Positions 10,830 to 26,097 of a DNA stretch of 64,000 nucleotides are shown in pieces; position 1 is the first letter of the stretch; each line of letters begins with the position of its first letter. The notes under the pieces were generated by a model. It saw only the letters and a list, made by a program, of their open reading frames with translations. It did no database searches and was not told the DNA's origin. The stretch comes from Pseudisothecium myosuroides (Eukaryota; Streptophyta; Bryopsida; Hypnales; Lembophyllaceae): contig OX637292.1 of assembly GCA_951799445.1 (NCBI GenBank), positions 13,581,296 through 13,645,295 on the forward strand. Direction: 5' to 3'. Both the position numbers and the translations under genes were made by a program.

Positions 10830-13800
10830 CTACTTCCCAGACGTGGGACGCTTGTCCACCCTCGCTCCAACGCTAACCTTAGTGGAAGACGAAGGACCAA
10901 ACGAAGAAGAAGAGGCTACACTAAGACGAATAAGACTTCGAGAAGCCAGCATGGCTTCAGGCATCAAAGACTGAGAAGACCTGGCATACAACGCCTTGGC
11001 CGCATCCACGGCCGCAGACTTGAGCGTTGGGGTACTGAGAGGGGCCATGAGGCAGTGCCCCAGCACCTTGAAAACAGGACGCAGGACCTCCATCTCCAGG
11101 GACACCCGGGGCCCATCGGCGGAATCATCTTGGTAGTCTGATTCCCACGCTGCATCACGGTCGTTTTCGCCTGAGTCTGAAGAGCTGGTGCCAGATGTCT
11201 CTGCACAGAAAAATGTTGCATTGTGGAGTTAGTACTGCCAGGGCCAGGGGTTAGTCCGGCATTAGAGAGTCCATAAACGTTGGTCTAAACTCAAAGCTTG
11301 GCTTTCAATCGCACAGAAGTCTATCAACACTAGTTGGACTGAAGAGGTGCTACCCGATGTCTCTGCACAGAAAAATATTTTATGGTGGCGTTAGTACTGC
11401 CAGGGCCTGAGGCTAGTCCGGCATTAGGGATTCCATAAACCTTGGTCTAAACTCAGAGTTTGACTTTCAACACTAATGGGACTAACGGAACTCATTAATA
11501 TCCTACACTAATTGCAAGTTGCGGTGCAGAAGTAGTTGAGGTATGCAAAGTTGATATACCAGTGCTTTAATTTTCAACTACACTTTAGGACTTCAGCCTG
11601 TATCATTCTCTTATGCTGACCCCTGGTACCAACAGCAACTCATCTGTACCAATCCATTTGGTTGGCCTTCAAGTTGCGTGTAACCATGACTTGGCTACAT
11701 GTCTATGGCCACTGATCTTTGAATAAATGGAGTTGTCCACTGTCCCTCCGATAGTGGTCTACAATCTCCCATCAAGTCAACGTTTTGATGTAGCATGCCC
11801 ATAGCCTCGAGCCGAATTAAAACCACATCAGTTGAATCAACGAAATAAGGTTCTGAGTGTTGAAAAGAGCATGATTAAGGTTACAAGATAACATACCCGT
11901 AACGTCCCATCTTCCAGGTCGAGTGGATCTTCGAAAAGGAGGTAGCTCTAAAGGATCTTGATCAACAGTGAGGGCTTCACCAATAGTCAATGCAACTCCC
12001 AAAGCGGCAGATGACTCTGCGTGGACAGGGTTTATAGAAGGAGGCGTTGGTAGTGCAGACCGTGCTATGGTTTCTATTTCATTGCTCCAGCTGCAACCCT
12101 TCACTGCCCAGCTGCGGTATCAAGAGATCAATGCTTTGAGATTACACATCCAAAGATCTCGCCATGGTCAAGAACTGTACCGTAACTACATACCATGGGC
12201 AAGATTCATCAGCGGAAAGTGAGTGTGCTATACGTTCAAATTGTAAAATGATGATCCCATGAACCACAATATCAAAAACAAGATAAATTACCACAGACCT
12301 TCTAGCGTAGTGACACAAATCCAGCTTTGCTTTTGATGGCATCAAAATTATCCGCCTGTGGAACAATTCCAGGGCAATTCCTACAATCACCGCCCGTTTT
12401 GTACTCTTCACTGAGCTTTGGGGCTCTAATGCTGGTGAAATGACTTCGACATGCTGTGGCCATACAATGAGTAAGAGTTTAAAGATCTGGTCGAGAACAA
12501 AGCAAAACCTCACTGGGAGCAAGTTATAAGGCAGCTCACAATTTAAAACAAGATTGAATGCTTCTGCACATGCAAGTCACCAGTCAACATGAATATTGTT
12601 GAGCATCTAGAGAGAGGCCTCACAGATTTCGACTCTCCAACTGTCTGACGCGGAGAGTGGTAAAGGCTAGCTTGGCCGAGATCAGGGATGTTGATCGTCA
12701 CTGGCCTTCCTCCTCGTGCCTTCGTTTCCGCCCCATACAATGCCAGCAGAACCGCCTCAAAACCTGCCACGAAAACATGGAGAAATCAACTGGTCCATGT
12801 CAACAACTCCAATTTCTATAAAGAAGGAATTTTCATTGCATTTCCCTCATGTAAACGTTGAGACTGACCCTGCAATATACGGTCAATTCAGAAAGGCACA
12901 TAAGGCATAACATTATCAACCAGATGTAGCAGTGTCCCTTTTGCCTCCCACAAAAATAGGGACCTTGTTACAAAGGTTTCGATCTTCACTTTAATTAATA
13001 TCTCTACCCAAGAATATACGTGAAAGATATTCCATCTTTTGGTGAGGTGTCACAAAAGCCTGAGGAAGGGGTCATAGAATGTCAAGTGATGTGCAATTTT
13101 CAATTTGGTACAGAGCAAATACAGAGAAAGAGGATTCTTGCATAGACTCGAGAAAACTTACTGCTAAGCCTCACGATTAAAAACGAGCAGTTCATCCTTG
13201 CTCCACATACTTACACAAAAGTACCTGCTAACGGCTCGTCTGGAGAAGTGGTAACGCGAGGTAAGTAAACCCCGCATAGGATAGGGAGAAAGCGAAGCAC
13301 CACGAGCTGTAACTCAGAATCTTGCGTTTGGTAAGTGTCAAACAGCCATTGACAGACTTGGTCATTTCCCTGACATAACAACGAATGAACGTGAGAGAGT
13401 ATACTTTCCACTAAGAGAGGATCCAGAAGTCAGGTAATTGCAAAATTATAGAGAATAAGGTAAGGACACCTTTAACCGCATGGTTACTATTCTTATATGT
13501 TCCAGTTAGCAAATGAAAGAGGGTTCCAACACACCAATGAATGCGCTATTTGGATACCATATGCAAAAGATATGAAGGTTCAGAATCATACCAGTATATG
13601 ACCTAACACATGTTGAACACTAAAACGGAAACTGACACTTGAACACTTGTTTAGGTGGTCTACGTCCTCTTAATCAATATGACCAATTGTTTCAGCTTTT
13701 AGGGTCTCAATTTTAAATTAATGTTGATTAAAGTGCCCCTGCCTCAATTGTATTCAATTGATAACTTCAAAAAAGCTCTTATACCACATCAGAACATACT

Positions 13801-14907
13801 AAACTCAGAATAAACTGACCTTCCCAGATGCTGGTTGCAAAAGCCGCCTTGATATCTTGTCTGCCACATTCTCATCATCGAGCAAATGCTTCGCAGGTCG
13901 CTCAGATTCCTGAAAATGGAAACGGTCCCCATTCAATCAATCACTGCTGTTACATCATTTGGAAATATACCACTCAACCTCATTCTCAAAACATCAGCTC
14001 TGTAGTTAACCCCTACAGCACCAAGGATTCGTGGTTTAAAAATGACCAATTCGTTGATCAAATTGTGAAAACTATTAATGTGAAAACTAAAATTCAGATT
14101 GTGACGAATTTTATATCACATTCCACATTGCATGCATTGGCCAAGTATTAAATAAAATTGGAAAACGGAAGTCTCCATGAGCATATCATTCTTTGCATAG
14201 CAAGATATCATGTAAGCTGGTAAGCCAGTATACAAACATTGTACAGGTAACCATTGGCAATAGATTCAGATCCTTGAGTTACAGCAGTGAGCCTATCAAG
14301 AATGCTATAGCTCTACTCAAAACTGCTTCACAAAAAATCATAAGAACCAATTTGAGCCTCTCGGTCCTTCAGAGTCAAACGTGACCGATCACGTGTTCAG
14401 AATTTAAAAATCTCCGTCTCCCACATACAACCATACAACACCAAACCAAACCCTAAAGCAGATCCTTACACCGCACTAACCTAACCGAAATCAACTCAAC
14501 TGGATTAACATTCCGATCACATGACGGGTGCAGCTACAGCTACAAATGCTGCAAATGCTCTCCATGATTTCCACAAGCAGCTCTCAAGTGTACTTTCAAT
14601 AGAAGAATGTGCCAGAAATCAGCAGTTACGGGGATGGTAGCATCTGAGCAACACTCGTCCCGAAAAGCTCAAAACCAAAAACCAAAACTGAGAGGAACCC
14701 AAATCGAGGGATGCACAGAGCTGATTGATAGTGACGAAGAAGACGAAGAAGATGAAGAAAGTGAAGGGGTACATGGATTGCATACTGTACCAGTAGAGAA
14801 GTGTAAGACTCGAAGGCACCCAAGACGCGGTGAAGAGCTTGGATGCGGTCTCGCGCCTTCACCATGTCGCCATGCCAAGTCCCCTTGCGCTCAATCTCGC
14901 CCGGCAT
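10830..14907 (-). CDS. Hyccin (FAM126) family protein, PI4-kinase complex scaffold
   Basis: Nine exons (14907-14791, 13909-13820, 13369-13225, 12763-12624, 12534-12514, 12453-12292, 12227-12194, 12103-11897, 11200-10830) join in frame to 428 aa. Family hallmarks are LQLVVLRFLPIL (about 90-101), GFEAVLLALYGAE (118-130), a PDLGQASLYHSPRQ segment, and TKRAVIVGIALELFHRR (about 192-208). The C-terminal third is Ser-rich and probably disordered. Hyccin binds TTC7/NPG-type proteins and helps hold PI4-kinase alpha at the plasma membrane, where it makes PI4P. The two micro-exons (21 and 34 nt) are the least certain: the 60-nt intron 12513-12454 is a multiple of three with no stop, so retention would give 448 aa. 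The family call is firm. Confidence 0.85.
11189..11490 (-). repeat. Tandem duplication of the last splice acceptor of the hyccin gene
   Basis: About 150 bp (11189-11335) repeats at about 11343-11490 with roughly 85% identity. Each copy holds TTTTTCTGTGCAG followed by AGACATC, i.e. the acceptor of the last exon plus its first codons. The gene-distal copy, at about 11355, is also a usable acceptor but leads to a different C-terminus and a stop after some 33 codons. Confidence 0.75.
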
Positions 14908-15280
14908 AGCTGCACTTCCTCAGAAACTAAAGATCTGCAGCTCCGAAATTAGGGTTGAAACATCATGAGCACCTTGATCATAAGGCAACAGAAACTAGAA
15001 TTGCGCACTTGAAATCGAAAGGCCCGCCATAGCTTGTCACTCTCAAACATCGAAATGGAGAAGTATAAGCGAAGACCTCCCTTGAGTCCCTTCCTGCCTT
15101 CCTGGCCATCCGATCATCCTCGGGGGAGTTATGGGCCGTCGATCTGAGATCAGGGGAACGCAATATGTTCCCAAAGTTCACTGCAGAGTATGTGACAGTG
15201 GCCTCTCATTTGAGACCCTTGTTGCAGAGAAAGCTTGAAGGTCTTGTTAGGGTTTGAGATTTGCGCATCGATTTTGCATC
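14908..15280. promoter_or_regulatory. Compact head-to-head promoter of the hyccin and RPT3 genes
   Basis: Only 373 bp separate the two start codons. A site II-type TGGGCC lies at 15132-15137 and a telo-box (TTAGGGTTT) at 15247-15255, just before the RPT3 ATG. A second TTAGGGTT at about 14947 faces the hyccin gene. Both motif types are typical of growth-linked housekeeping promoters in plants. Shared regulation of the two genes is inference. Confidence 0.6.
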
Positions 15281-18270
<2,990 letters not shown>

Positions 18271-18785
18271 GTGCTTTTCAATCATCTGATCCTTACAATT
18301 GATCAGAAGTAGATATCACTGTAGTTGTCATTTATCCCCTCAGAGGTTTAAATCAAGACATGGAGGGATTTTTTTTTTGTAAAGACTTAATTAAATGGAT
18401 AAATTTTATACAGTCGGCGTCTTCGATCAGTGATCGGAGCTTGAATAAATTACTATCATGGGCTGCAATCTTCGTGTATTTTGAGATTAAGTTATTTCGT
18501 GCTTGTAAACTATGTGAGGAATGTTCCGAAGGCTTCAGGATCCATTTCTCTGTGCAAACGTTGTGAATGCTCCAATTGTTATGGCACTATCTTGAGATCC
18601 TAACCCAGGTAAAATTTGAGTTTCAATTGAGTTTTATATTCCCCCTTGGTGGGTCAATCTCATGTCTTGGTAATTGCTTCAAAGATAGCATTCTCAATGA
18701 TCTATAACCCAAAGATTTCTTTTAAAATTGAAGTAATTAGATTACCACTAATTTGGCATTAATTCCATACTTTAAAGCTCCACTT
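18271..18785. other. RPT3 3' region and spacer
   Basis: The first 300 bp or so probably hold the 3' untranslated region of RPT3 (balanced composition, AATAAA near 18443). The remainder is AT-rich. No gene is visible. Confidence 0.4.
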
Positions 18786-19388
18786 TTAACCCCTAAAGGA
18801 TTGGGGGTGTTTGAGCATAGCTCTTGTTTTCTTGACTAGCTCTTGCAACAAGCATAATTCCTCATTTGTGTAGAATGATTTTGATGATTGGTACTGTTGA
18901 AATGAAAGAAGACTTATGTAACTTTTCTATGGGAAAAAAATCAACAAGATCACACAATTTTTGAGAAAATGCCACCGTTGACTAGATTGATGAAAGTTGT
19001 TGGTTAGGTTGTACTTTCTACATACGCTAAAATGGGAGTGCTAATATCGGAATGCTCAAAAGTGCTCCAAAAAGTCTGATTCTTTTTCCATGGGTACAAG
19101 TCATTATGATGTTGATGTGTAAATTTTTTCAAATAATTTTGAGGTGTAGAAAAAAAGATATGAGGATGTGAAGTGACGGCCCAAAGCGTCTTCTCTATTC
19201 TCAAAAAATTCACCAAAAATCGCACACTTGATCATTTTTCGATCAAATTGCATCAACGGATTCATTGGGAAAAAATCATCTAGGATATCCTTGTTGTTCA
19301 TGAACTGGTAGTAATGTTAACATATCAAATTTTCTACAAAACTAGTTGCAAAAGCCACGTGGTGGCCTTATGGTCCTTTAGGGGTTAA
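18786..19388. mobile_element. TTAA-bounded inverted-repeat element (603 bp)
   Basis: The left border is TTAACCCCTAAAGGATTGG and the right border TGGTCCTTTAGGGGTTAA. TTAA stands at both ends. Non-coding. Confidence 0.75.
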
Positions 19389-19728
19389 GGAGCATTCATT
19401 GTTTTTCAACAACCATGAAAAGAATTGTAAACACGTATTGTTCATTTCATTAAAGTTTTACAACTATCAATATCATTAGTACCAACAAATATGTTGATGA
19501 AGAATGATTTGCACTAGTTGGGAGGGTGGACAAGAAGGTTGGAGGTGATGCATGTCTCTACACACCAAGGTTTTTGTGGTTCTTCACAAGTTAGTATTTT
19601 CAAACTTTGTTGGATGCATCTAAATACTAGAAAAAAAAACATGCTTTAATAGAAAGCATGCCTTTATTAAACTATTATTAAAAAAAGGTTGAAGACTACT
19701 CTTTATAATTCTTACATCCCTAAAATTC

Positions 19729-20422
19729 TTAACCCCTTAAGGACCATGAGTGCAAATTTTGAACAATGAATGACGGAAACACATCCCGAACTCATTGAAA
19801 TGTGTTTTCTTAATCCATCAATTTTTTTTGAAGATTCTTGTATCAGTTCTTTCACATTTGTATGGCTCAATTTATGAAGATTTTGCTTTGCAAATATTCT
19901 ATAATTCAAAAGGTATTGGGAGGTCTAGCTTCAAAAGTAACTTTTTTAGTTCAAAAAATTATCCTTCAAAAATGACTTGAATAAAAATAAAATAAAAATC
20001 TTCAAAAATCACTATGATTAGAACTTAGCATTTTGAACTTAAAAAAAAGAATTCTTGTAAAAATTATAAATATTCAAACTACAATTGATTTTAAAAGGAA
20101 TGTTTCCATTCATTCATTGTTCAAAATGAATGAATGAACGGAAACATTAAAATGTTCATTTGAACAATGAATGAATGAACGGAAACATTAAAATGTTCAT
20201 TTGAACAATGAATGAATGGAAACATTCCAAATTCTAGTTTCAAATATTATTGTAAAATATTGATGTGTATAATGTTGATCTAACCGTATGGATGTGATCT
20301 ATAAATCACATTCTACAACTATTGTTTGAGAATCATCATTAAAATGTTGTTCTAAGTTTCATTTTATAATAGATCTTCACAATTTTGGAAATCTAGATAC
20401 CCCCTGGTCCTTTAGGGGTTAA
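19729..20422. mobile_element. TTAA-bounded inverted-repeat element (694 bp)
   Basis: The left border is TTAACCCCTTAAGGACCATG and the right border CTGGTCCTTTAGGGGTTAA. The left part is an inverted relative of the right part of the element at 28013-28556. It holds the perfect palindrome at 20097-20228. Confidence 0.75.
20097..20228. repeat. 29-bp perfect inverted repeat enclosing two 41-bp tandem units
   Basis: The arms at 20097-20125 and 20200-20228 are exact complements, built on CCATTCATTCATTGTTCAAA. Between them a roughly 41-bp unit containing GAACGGAAACATTAAAATG occurs twice in tandem. It could extrude as a cruciform and is AT-rich throughout. Confidence 0.85.
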
Positions 20423-23400
20423 AAGCCAATAACTTTTCAAATCCTACTAACTCTAAAACAATTTGTTTTTTGTTTTTTGTTTTTGTTTTGTTTTTTGGAG
20501 GGGGAGTATTATTGTTTTTATAGATCCAACAATATTATTTCTATGATCTTTTAATTGACTTGTTGAAGACCATCTTCCAGAAAATTCAAAAAAATTGAAA
20601 TAAAAAATATAAGAGTAAAATGATCAACATTTCTAAACTTCAGATTTATATTATTTAAACTTGTATGTTTATCTCAAGAAATTTTTAGAAATAGAAGTTT
20701 GTAAAACTTTGACAGATTATATTGACCTTCAGTTCAAAGGCAACATAAAAAACAAGAGTTTATTGATGTACATAAAAAAGATTTATAATATCCTAAAAAT
20801 CATGAAATTCAACCTCTCTATGGTTTGTAATTTGATTCTAATTCTAGTTAGATTGCATTAGGATTTTTATTCAACTAATATTTTTTTAAATGGCAACAAC
20901 ATATAATTGCATTGGATTGTCTTCATCCAAAATTGAGGTTTAGATTCCACTCTTGCTGAAGGAGGGCTTCAAATTTTTTTTGCACCTTAAGTAGTAGATT
21001 CAAAAAGACAAACACAATTTTAAATATAAAATCTATAAATTTAATTTGTACATCAATATTCCAAAATAATCCTCTATATTGAATTTTATACAAATGCTAA
21101 CAAATTTTTGAAAATGAAAAGGCACAATGTCCTTAGAGGTGTTCAATTATTCAAAGAAACTTCATAGAAGCTCAACGGGAAGTCATGGGTCATTAGTTGG
21201 AATTGCTTTTGGATATTTATAGAAGAAAACAAACAACATGGATAATGAGTGATGAGCCTTTCAAATTGCAAGTTGTAGTTCAGATTCTATTGTGTAATGG
21301 CAACCCAATTTTTTTGTTTGGATGTTCTTTTGTAATGCTCAAAAACTACCCTGTAAGTGCCACACAAGCAACTATGTCATCAAAATAGCAAATTGGGGTC
21401 GATTCTCAATCTAAAGCCTTTTGGCCTTATTCAAGGTCCAATTTAATAATTAACGCAATCATATTGGTTGATTTCAGTGGTTGAATGGAGCCAACAAGTT
21501 CAAAAGAGGCTCTTGATTAGTAAACTTTTTATTATGACTCAAGTAAGAGGCCTCTAAAGCAACTACACTCTAAAATTGTTTTCTAACACACTGGTACATA
21601 TTGTTTTCTTCAATTTCCAATTTCATAACTAATTCTACAATGGTCCAAAAATATGAAACCACTCTAAGCCAATTCCATTTATCTTCCAAGGAAAATTTAC
21701 TTTCTAAAAAATGTTTCACGATGTCACTGAAGTCTCCAAAATTGCAAATCAATTAGAAAGTGGTTGATTATGGACCTCTTCATTTATATCATTAAGTCTC
21801 AATTTACATTTTGAAACTACTCAATTGAATTGTGCAAGTTTAGATTCTAGGTCTACTTAGTTGTAAATATATCCTTTGAATGGATAGTCACTCAAAGCCC
21901 AGAAACTGAAAATTGAATTAAGTTTATTATTATTTTTCATCCAAAAATTTAAAAATATATAAATAATATTCATTTTTCATTTATCCTATACCATATATCT
22001 TTTTTTGAACACTAATGTAATGACTATTGAATGATATGGAATATGTAGGCACATGTATGTATGTGTATATGTGTGTATATATACATATACAAACACCTTT
22101 TTGTCATGCCAATATTTGTATCTATATCCATATCTTGTATTTTGTATTTTGTCCATACTTATGTGCCTTTTATGTCTATATATATAAATATATCTAGATC
22201 AGCATATCAATATACCATATATCTAAAGATTTTTTTTTAAAATTATGAGGCATCCAAGAGGAAGATGATTTTTTGGAGGAAAGATGGGTTGTTACTTCTT
22301 AGGAGATAAGGTAAACTTGCGTATGATAGGCAAAATGGTTTGTCCTATTAGCATTGTTAAAAAAAAATTGTTTTTTTCCGTATAAAGACAAATGGGACAA
22401 ATGGAAAAAACAATTGAATTTTTATTTTTTTTGTCAATGTGGATTTGTTATGAATTTTAAAAATGTCAGCTGCCCAATTGGCCCCAAAGAGTTTCTAAAC
22501 TAATCCCAAACAAACAAAAAATGTATCCACAATGGTCATCTTACTCATTTCACACAATCACAATAGTTCCTAACATGGCCACAATATGAAGGCCTAAAAA
22601 AGTCACTTCTTGTAATTAATTCATACTATAAAGGTGGAAGTTCCTATTGTAGTTGCTAATCATTCCATCCCCATCCTTCAAGACATTGATTGTAGCCACT
22701 AACTCGACCTAATATAGCCCACATTTCATTTATTGAAAGAAGTCTATATGGGGTTGTTGCAAGACTTTAATGGATCATTTCCTAAGCTTAGGTGTCTGTG
22801 ATAGGTCTTTTGCCTGTCATAGTTTGATTTTCTTAAGTGAGGGCAATGCTTTGATTTTGAATTCAAGTTTGCAAATTTAGGGGTTGCAGTGTATGCTCAT
22901 TTGTGAGTGCAATACCAACGAAAGATTGAGTTCTATAGCTTGGAGATTTGTTGCAGCTTAACAAGCGTCAATTGTTTTAGGTATGATTCTACCCTTGACA
23001 AATATTCCATTGCATAGGAAGAAATTGACTCCAAATGATATGATTTTAGAATTGTTTGTGTTTAATTGAAAATATTGGGTGATGATAGATCTAACATATT
23101 GTAATATTCTTTTGAAATCAATGCATTTGTGAGCCAAGAAATGGAATCCAAAATTGTTTGTGCTTTGCTTTGATGGCGGGTGTGGTTGAAATTTTTTATT
23201 TCTATTCATTTAGGTTGGCATGTTTGTAAGGAGGTCGATGATTTTTTGGAATTAATTGTTTCCAAAAAATGAGCTAATTCTTTCACTATTTTAAAACTCC
23301 AAATTCTTTATTTCTATTGTAAAAAAGGAAAAGGAGTAAGATGCTCACTACTAATTGGGCATTGTTATGCATATCGGTTTTCACTAAGAAATTGTTTACA

Positions 23401-23759
23401 ATGGAAAAAGATGAAACTTACCGTATTCACCTTTATATTATTTGATATCATTAGAGTGTCTTCTATTGCGATTGAAATCAACCTTCATTTTAGCTTAAGG
23501 TTTAGTAGGGCTCCAGATCCATACCGCAAATTTGCAAAACCTTGAGGAGTTGGTTTGCCGGCCACAAACAAGAAATTAGGGCTTTGAAGTAGTCATAATT
23601 TTTTGGGTATAATTGCTAACTCTAGGTTCATGTTCCATATCAAAATAAGTAACAATTTCAAGTGAGAATAGTATAAGAAACCTTATCAATGATTGGATTT
23701 TGTGTGCTAAGTAGGATATCAAGTTTTCTTGAGGCATTGGAAATTCTTAGTACGACATA

Positions 23760-25052
23760 ATGGACCAAGAGTGGATTGTACGCATCGCAGACAAGTGTGA
23801 TGTTGTTGTGTCCTTGGTTCAGAGGTCGACCACTATTTCCACATCCGCTTTTGCAGTTCAAAGTTCCCTTGCCATCAACAAGGACAAAGCAAAGAAAAGG
23901 AAAAGGCTATCAAATCTAAAAGATGAGCAAAATTTGGGGGATTTGCATGTCAACTCAGGTAAATTGCGCCACTGCAGCAAGTACTTTGATACATGCTTAA
24001 GCAAGAGATGGGCAGAGATGATCATGTTCAAGACGCCAATGCACTTAACTTTGGATGTGCACACTGATGTGGAGTATTATAGAGATTGTTTTTTGCGGAT
24101 GTGTTCAAGTAAATATAAGTGGATACCAAATGTCAATCATTGCTTGAAGCTTCTTCAAGTTGCATCTCAAATTAGCTACCTCGACCTTGTTGAAGATTGT
24201 GTGCGCTATTTGACATCCGTTCCATGGTCTCATGAAGATGAAAAGAGGATTCGACAATTTGCTACTTCTGAGTTTTATCCTTCAGATTGTGCAACTGATT
24301 TGAGTGCACGATTAGGGTTAGCATTAACAAATATGGAAAGACATAATTTTCTACTTGACATTACAAAACATGCATTGTGCAAATGTTTTGATAACGCCAT
24401 AACATATGATTTATATAGTTGGGACTCACAAAGAGACTATCAAAAATTATTCTCAAGCGGATTCCAGATAGTGATTGATGGGGCGTGCCAAACTCTTACA
24501 AAAAATATTCTCAAGCATATAAACAATTGTGTCAAGGAGATTATTCTTGACGCTAAAGAGTACCTAGAGTTGCATGAAGGCCGAAGTCTTTACAATTTGT
24601 GCTGGGCTTTGAAGCTGTTGCTAGAAACAGAATCTATGAAGAGGTTGGTCAAATATATTGTGGAGGAGTCTCCACTATGTGAGATTTTGTGAAAGCTCTC
24701 TGTTTCGTGGCAACAAGATTGGGTAGACCTCATCCATTCTGTGTTTGTAGAGGTAATTGAAGGGCGTTTGTTGCTGAAAACTTCAACGCAGTACTTGTTG
24801 CTCAAGGAATGGACATGGATACTCAACCTTGAATGTAATGAAGTAGAAAAAATATCCAAAAGTCAAATTCAAAAGACACTAAGCACCTTTGTCAAGACTT
24901 TCCCTTACGAGATGCAAAAAGAGATCTTTTTTGATTGGATGGGGGGATATTATAAGGGGCAATCCCAAAAACATCATGTTCCAAATTGGTTGGAGATTCA
25001 TACAGATTGGATTACAAGTATACAGGAGAAGTTTATTTCACTTGAGCCATAA
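23760..25052 (+). pseudogene. BTB/POZ protein, copy A, decayed
   Basis: The frame matches intact copy B from CDVVVSLVQRST onward, through the BTB core (LGDLHVNSGKLRHCSKYF) and the BACK-like helices, to FPYEMQKEIFFDW near the end. An in-frame TGA at 24690-24692 cuts it to 310 codons, after which the same frame stays open and homologous to 25052. The region equivalent to exon 1 of copy B (about 22880-22990) has lost its ATG, and stops and indels lie between there and 23760. The ATG at 23760 falls where copy B has TTG, so a shortened protein from 23760-24692 remains possible. Proteins of this type are putative CUL3 ubiquitin-ligase adaptors; the target is unknown. Confidence 0.75.
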
Positions 25053-25330
25053 TGATCAATTTCACAACAACATGTATGCCGTAAATGTAAATCTTCTACA
25101 ATTTGTCTTAGTTCATCATTTGTACCATCATTTTGAGACCTATGCTATTTAATCCAAGTTAAAAGCACCAAGTGATTCACAAATTCAAAAGTTTCTACTA
25201 TATATTCATCAAATTGGGCACATCATGCTTTTTAAAAAAAAAAATATTGCCCTCTCATAGGGTCAAATCAACTTAGAACCATTTTTATTTTGAAATGTCA
25301 CCAATTTTATTAGTTGAATATTAGCATTAT

Positions 25331-25640
25331 ATGGCCAATTTCATTAAAATGGCGGTATTCCGTTAATTTGGCACTTTTAGCAGTTCAGACCGCCCAGTCA
25401 AAACTGTTTTTTCTGTACCAAAATCTATACCAGTATTAGATTTTTGAAATCTATATTTGTCCTAGATATTTAAAATCTATACCAATCCTAAATTTTTTAG
25501 ACTGTACAGTCTAATATCTATGTCAGTCCTAGATTTTTGAAATCTAAAAATGACCTAGATGTTAGCAATGTACACTTGTCGTAGATGTCACGGTGTGAAA
25601 ATGGCACATGGAATACCGCCATTTTAATGAAATTCGCCAT
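25331..25640. mobile_element. MITE (310 bp) with ~29-bp terminal inverted repeats
   Basis: The left arm ATGGCCAATTTCATTAAAAT and the complement of the right arm, ATGGCGAATTTCATTAAAAT, continue into GGCGGTATTCC on both sides. TTAT flanks both borders. The matching place in unit C (about 35936-35945) lacks the element, which supports these borders. Confidence 0.85.
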
Positions 25641-25996
25641 TTATAATCTAAATCTATGCGGTTATCTATATGTCAAATATGAATACTAAATTTTGTATTA
25701 ATTATGTTTTATAAACTATCTTTTTGGTATGTACAAGAACATTTTACACATGCCAAAAATAATAATGAAAATAAAAAATCCTTAATTGATTATTATTTTG
25801 TTTCATAAATTATAGTTCACATCTATAAAGCACCATCACATTTTTATGATAGGTGATTTTCTTTTGCTGTCAACAATAGCCTTTATCACCTCTTAAAAAT
25901 TGTTATTTCAATCAAGAAACTTTTAAAGAGATGAATGTACACATGTAGCCTTCAAAAAGTTCCTAATTGAATGAAGAATAACTTTGAAGGGGATGA

Positions 25997-26000
<4 letters not shown>

Positions 26001-26054
<54 letters not shown>
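26001..26054. repeat. (AT)n microsatellite
   Basis: 27 uninterrupted AT units, inside BTB unit A, just left of the TTAA element at 26098. Unit C has only a short ACATATAT tract at the matching position (about 36303-36310). Confidence 0.95.
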
Positions 26055-26057
<3 letters not shown>

Positions 26058-26097
26058 TTGATCAGGCAATAATGAGTTACTTTATATAGTTTGGGCA

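Noticed and set aside
10818..11141. Arg-rich plus-strand frame
   Set aside because: It is antisense to the last hyccin exon.
14521..14640. Small plus-strand frame MTGAATATNAANALHDF... (39 codons)
   Set aside because: It lies inside hyccin intron 1 on the opposite strand with no family match; possible by chance.
14607..14909. Acidic 100-codon plus-strand frame
   Set aside because: It is antisense to exon 1 of the hyccin gene and its Glu-rich part is the complement of an intron polypyrimidine stretch.
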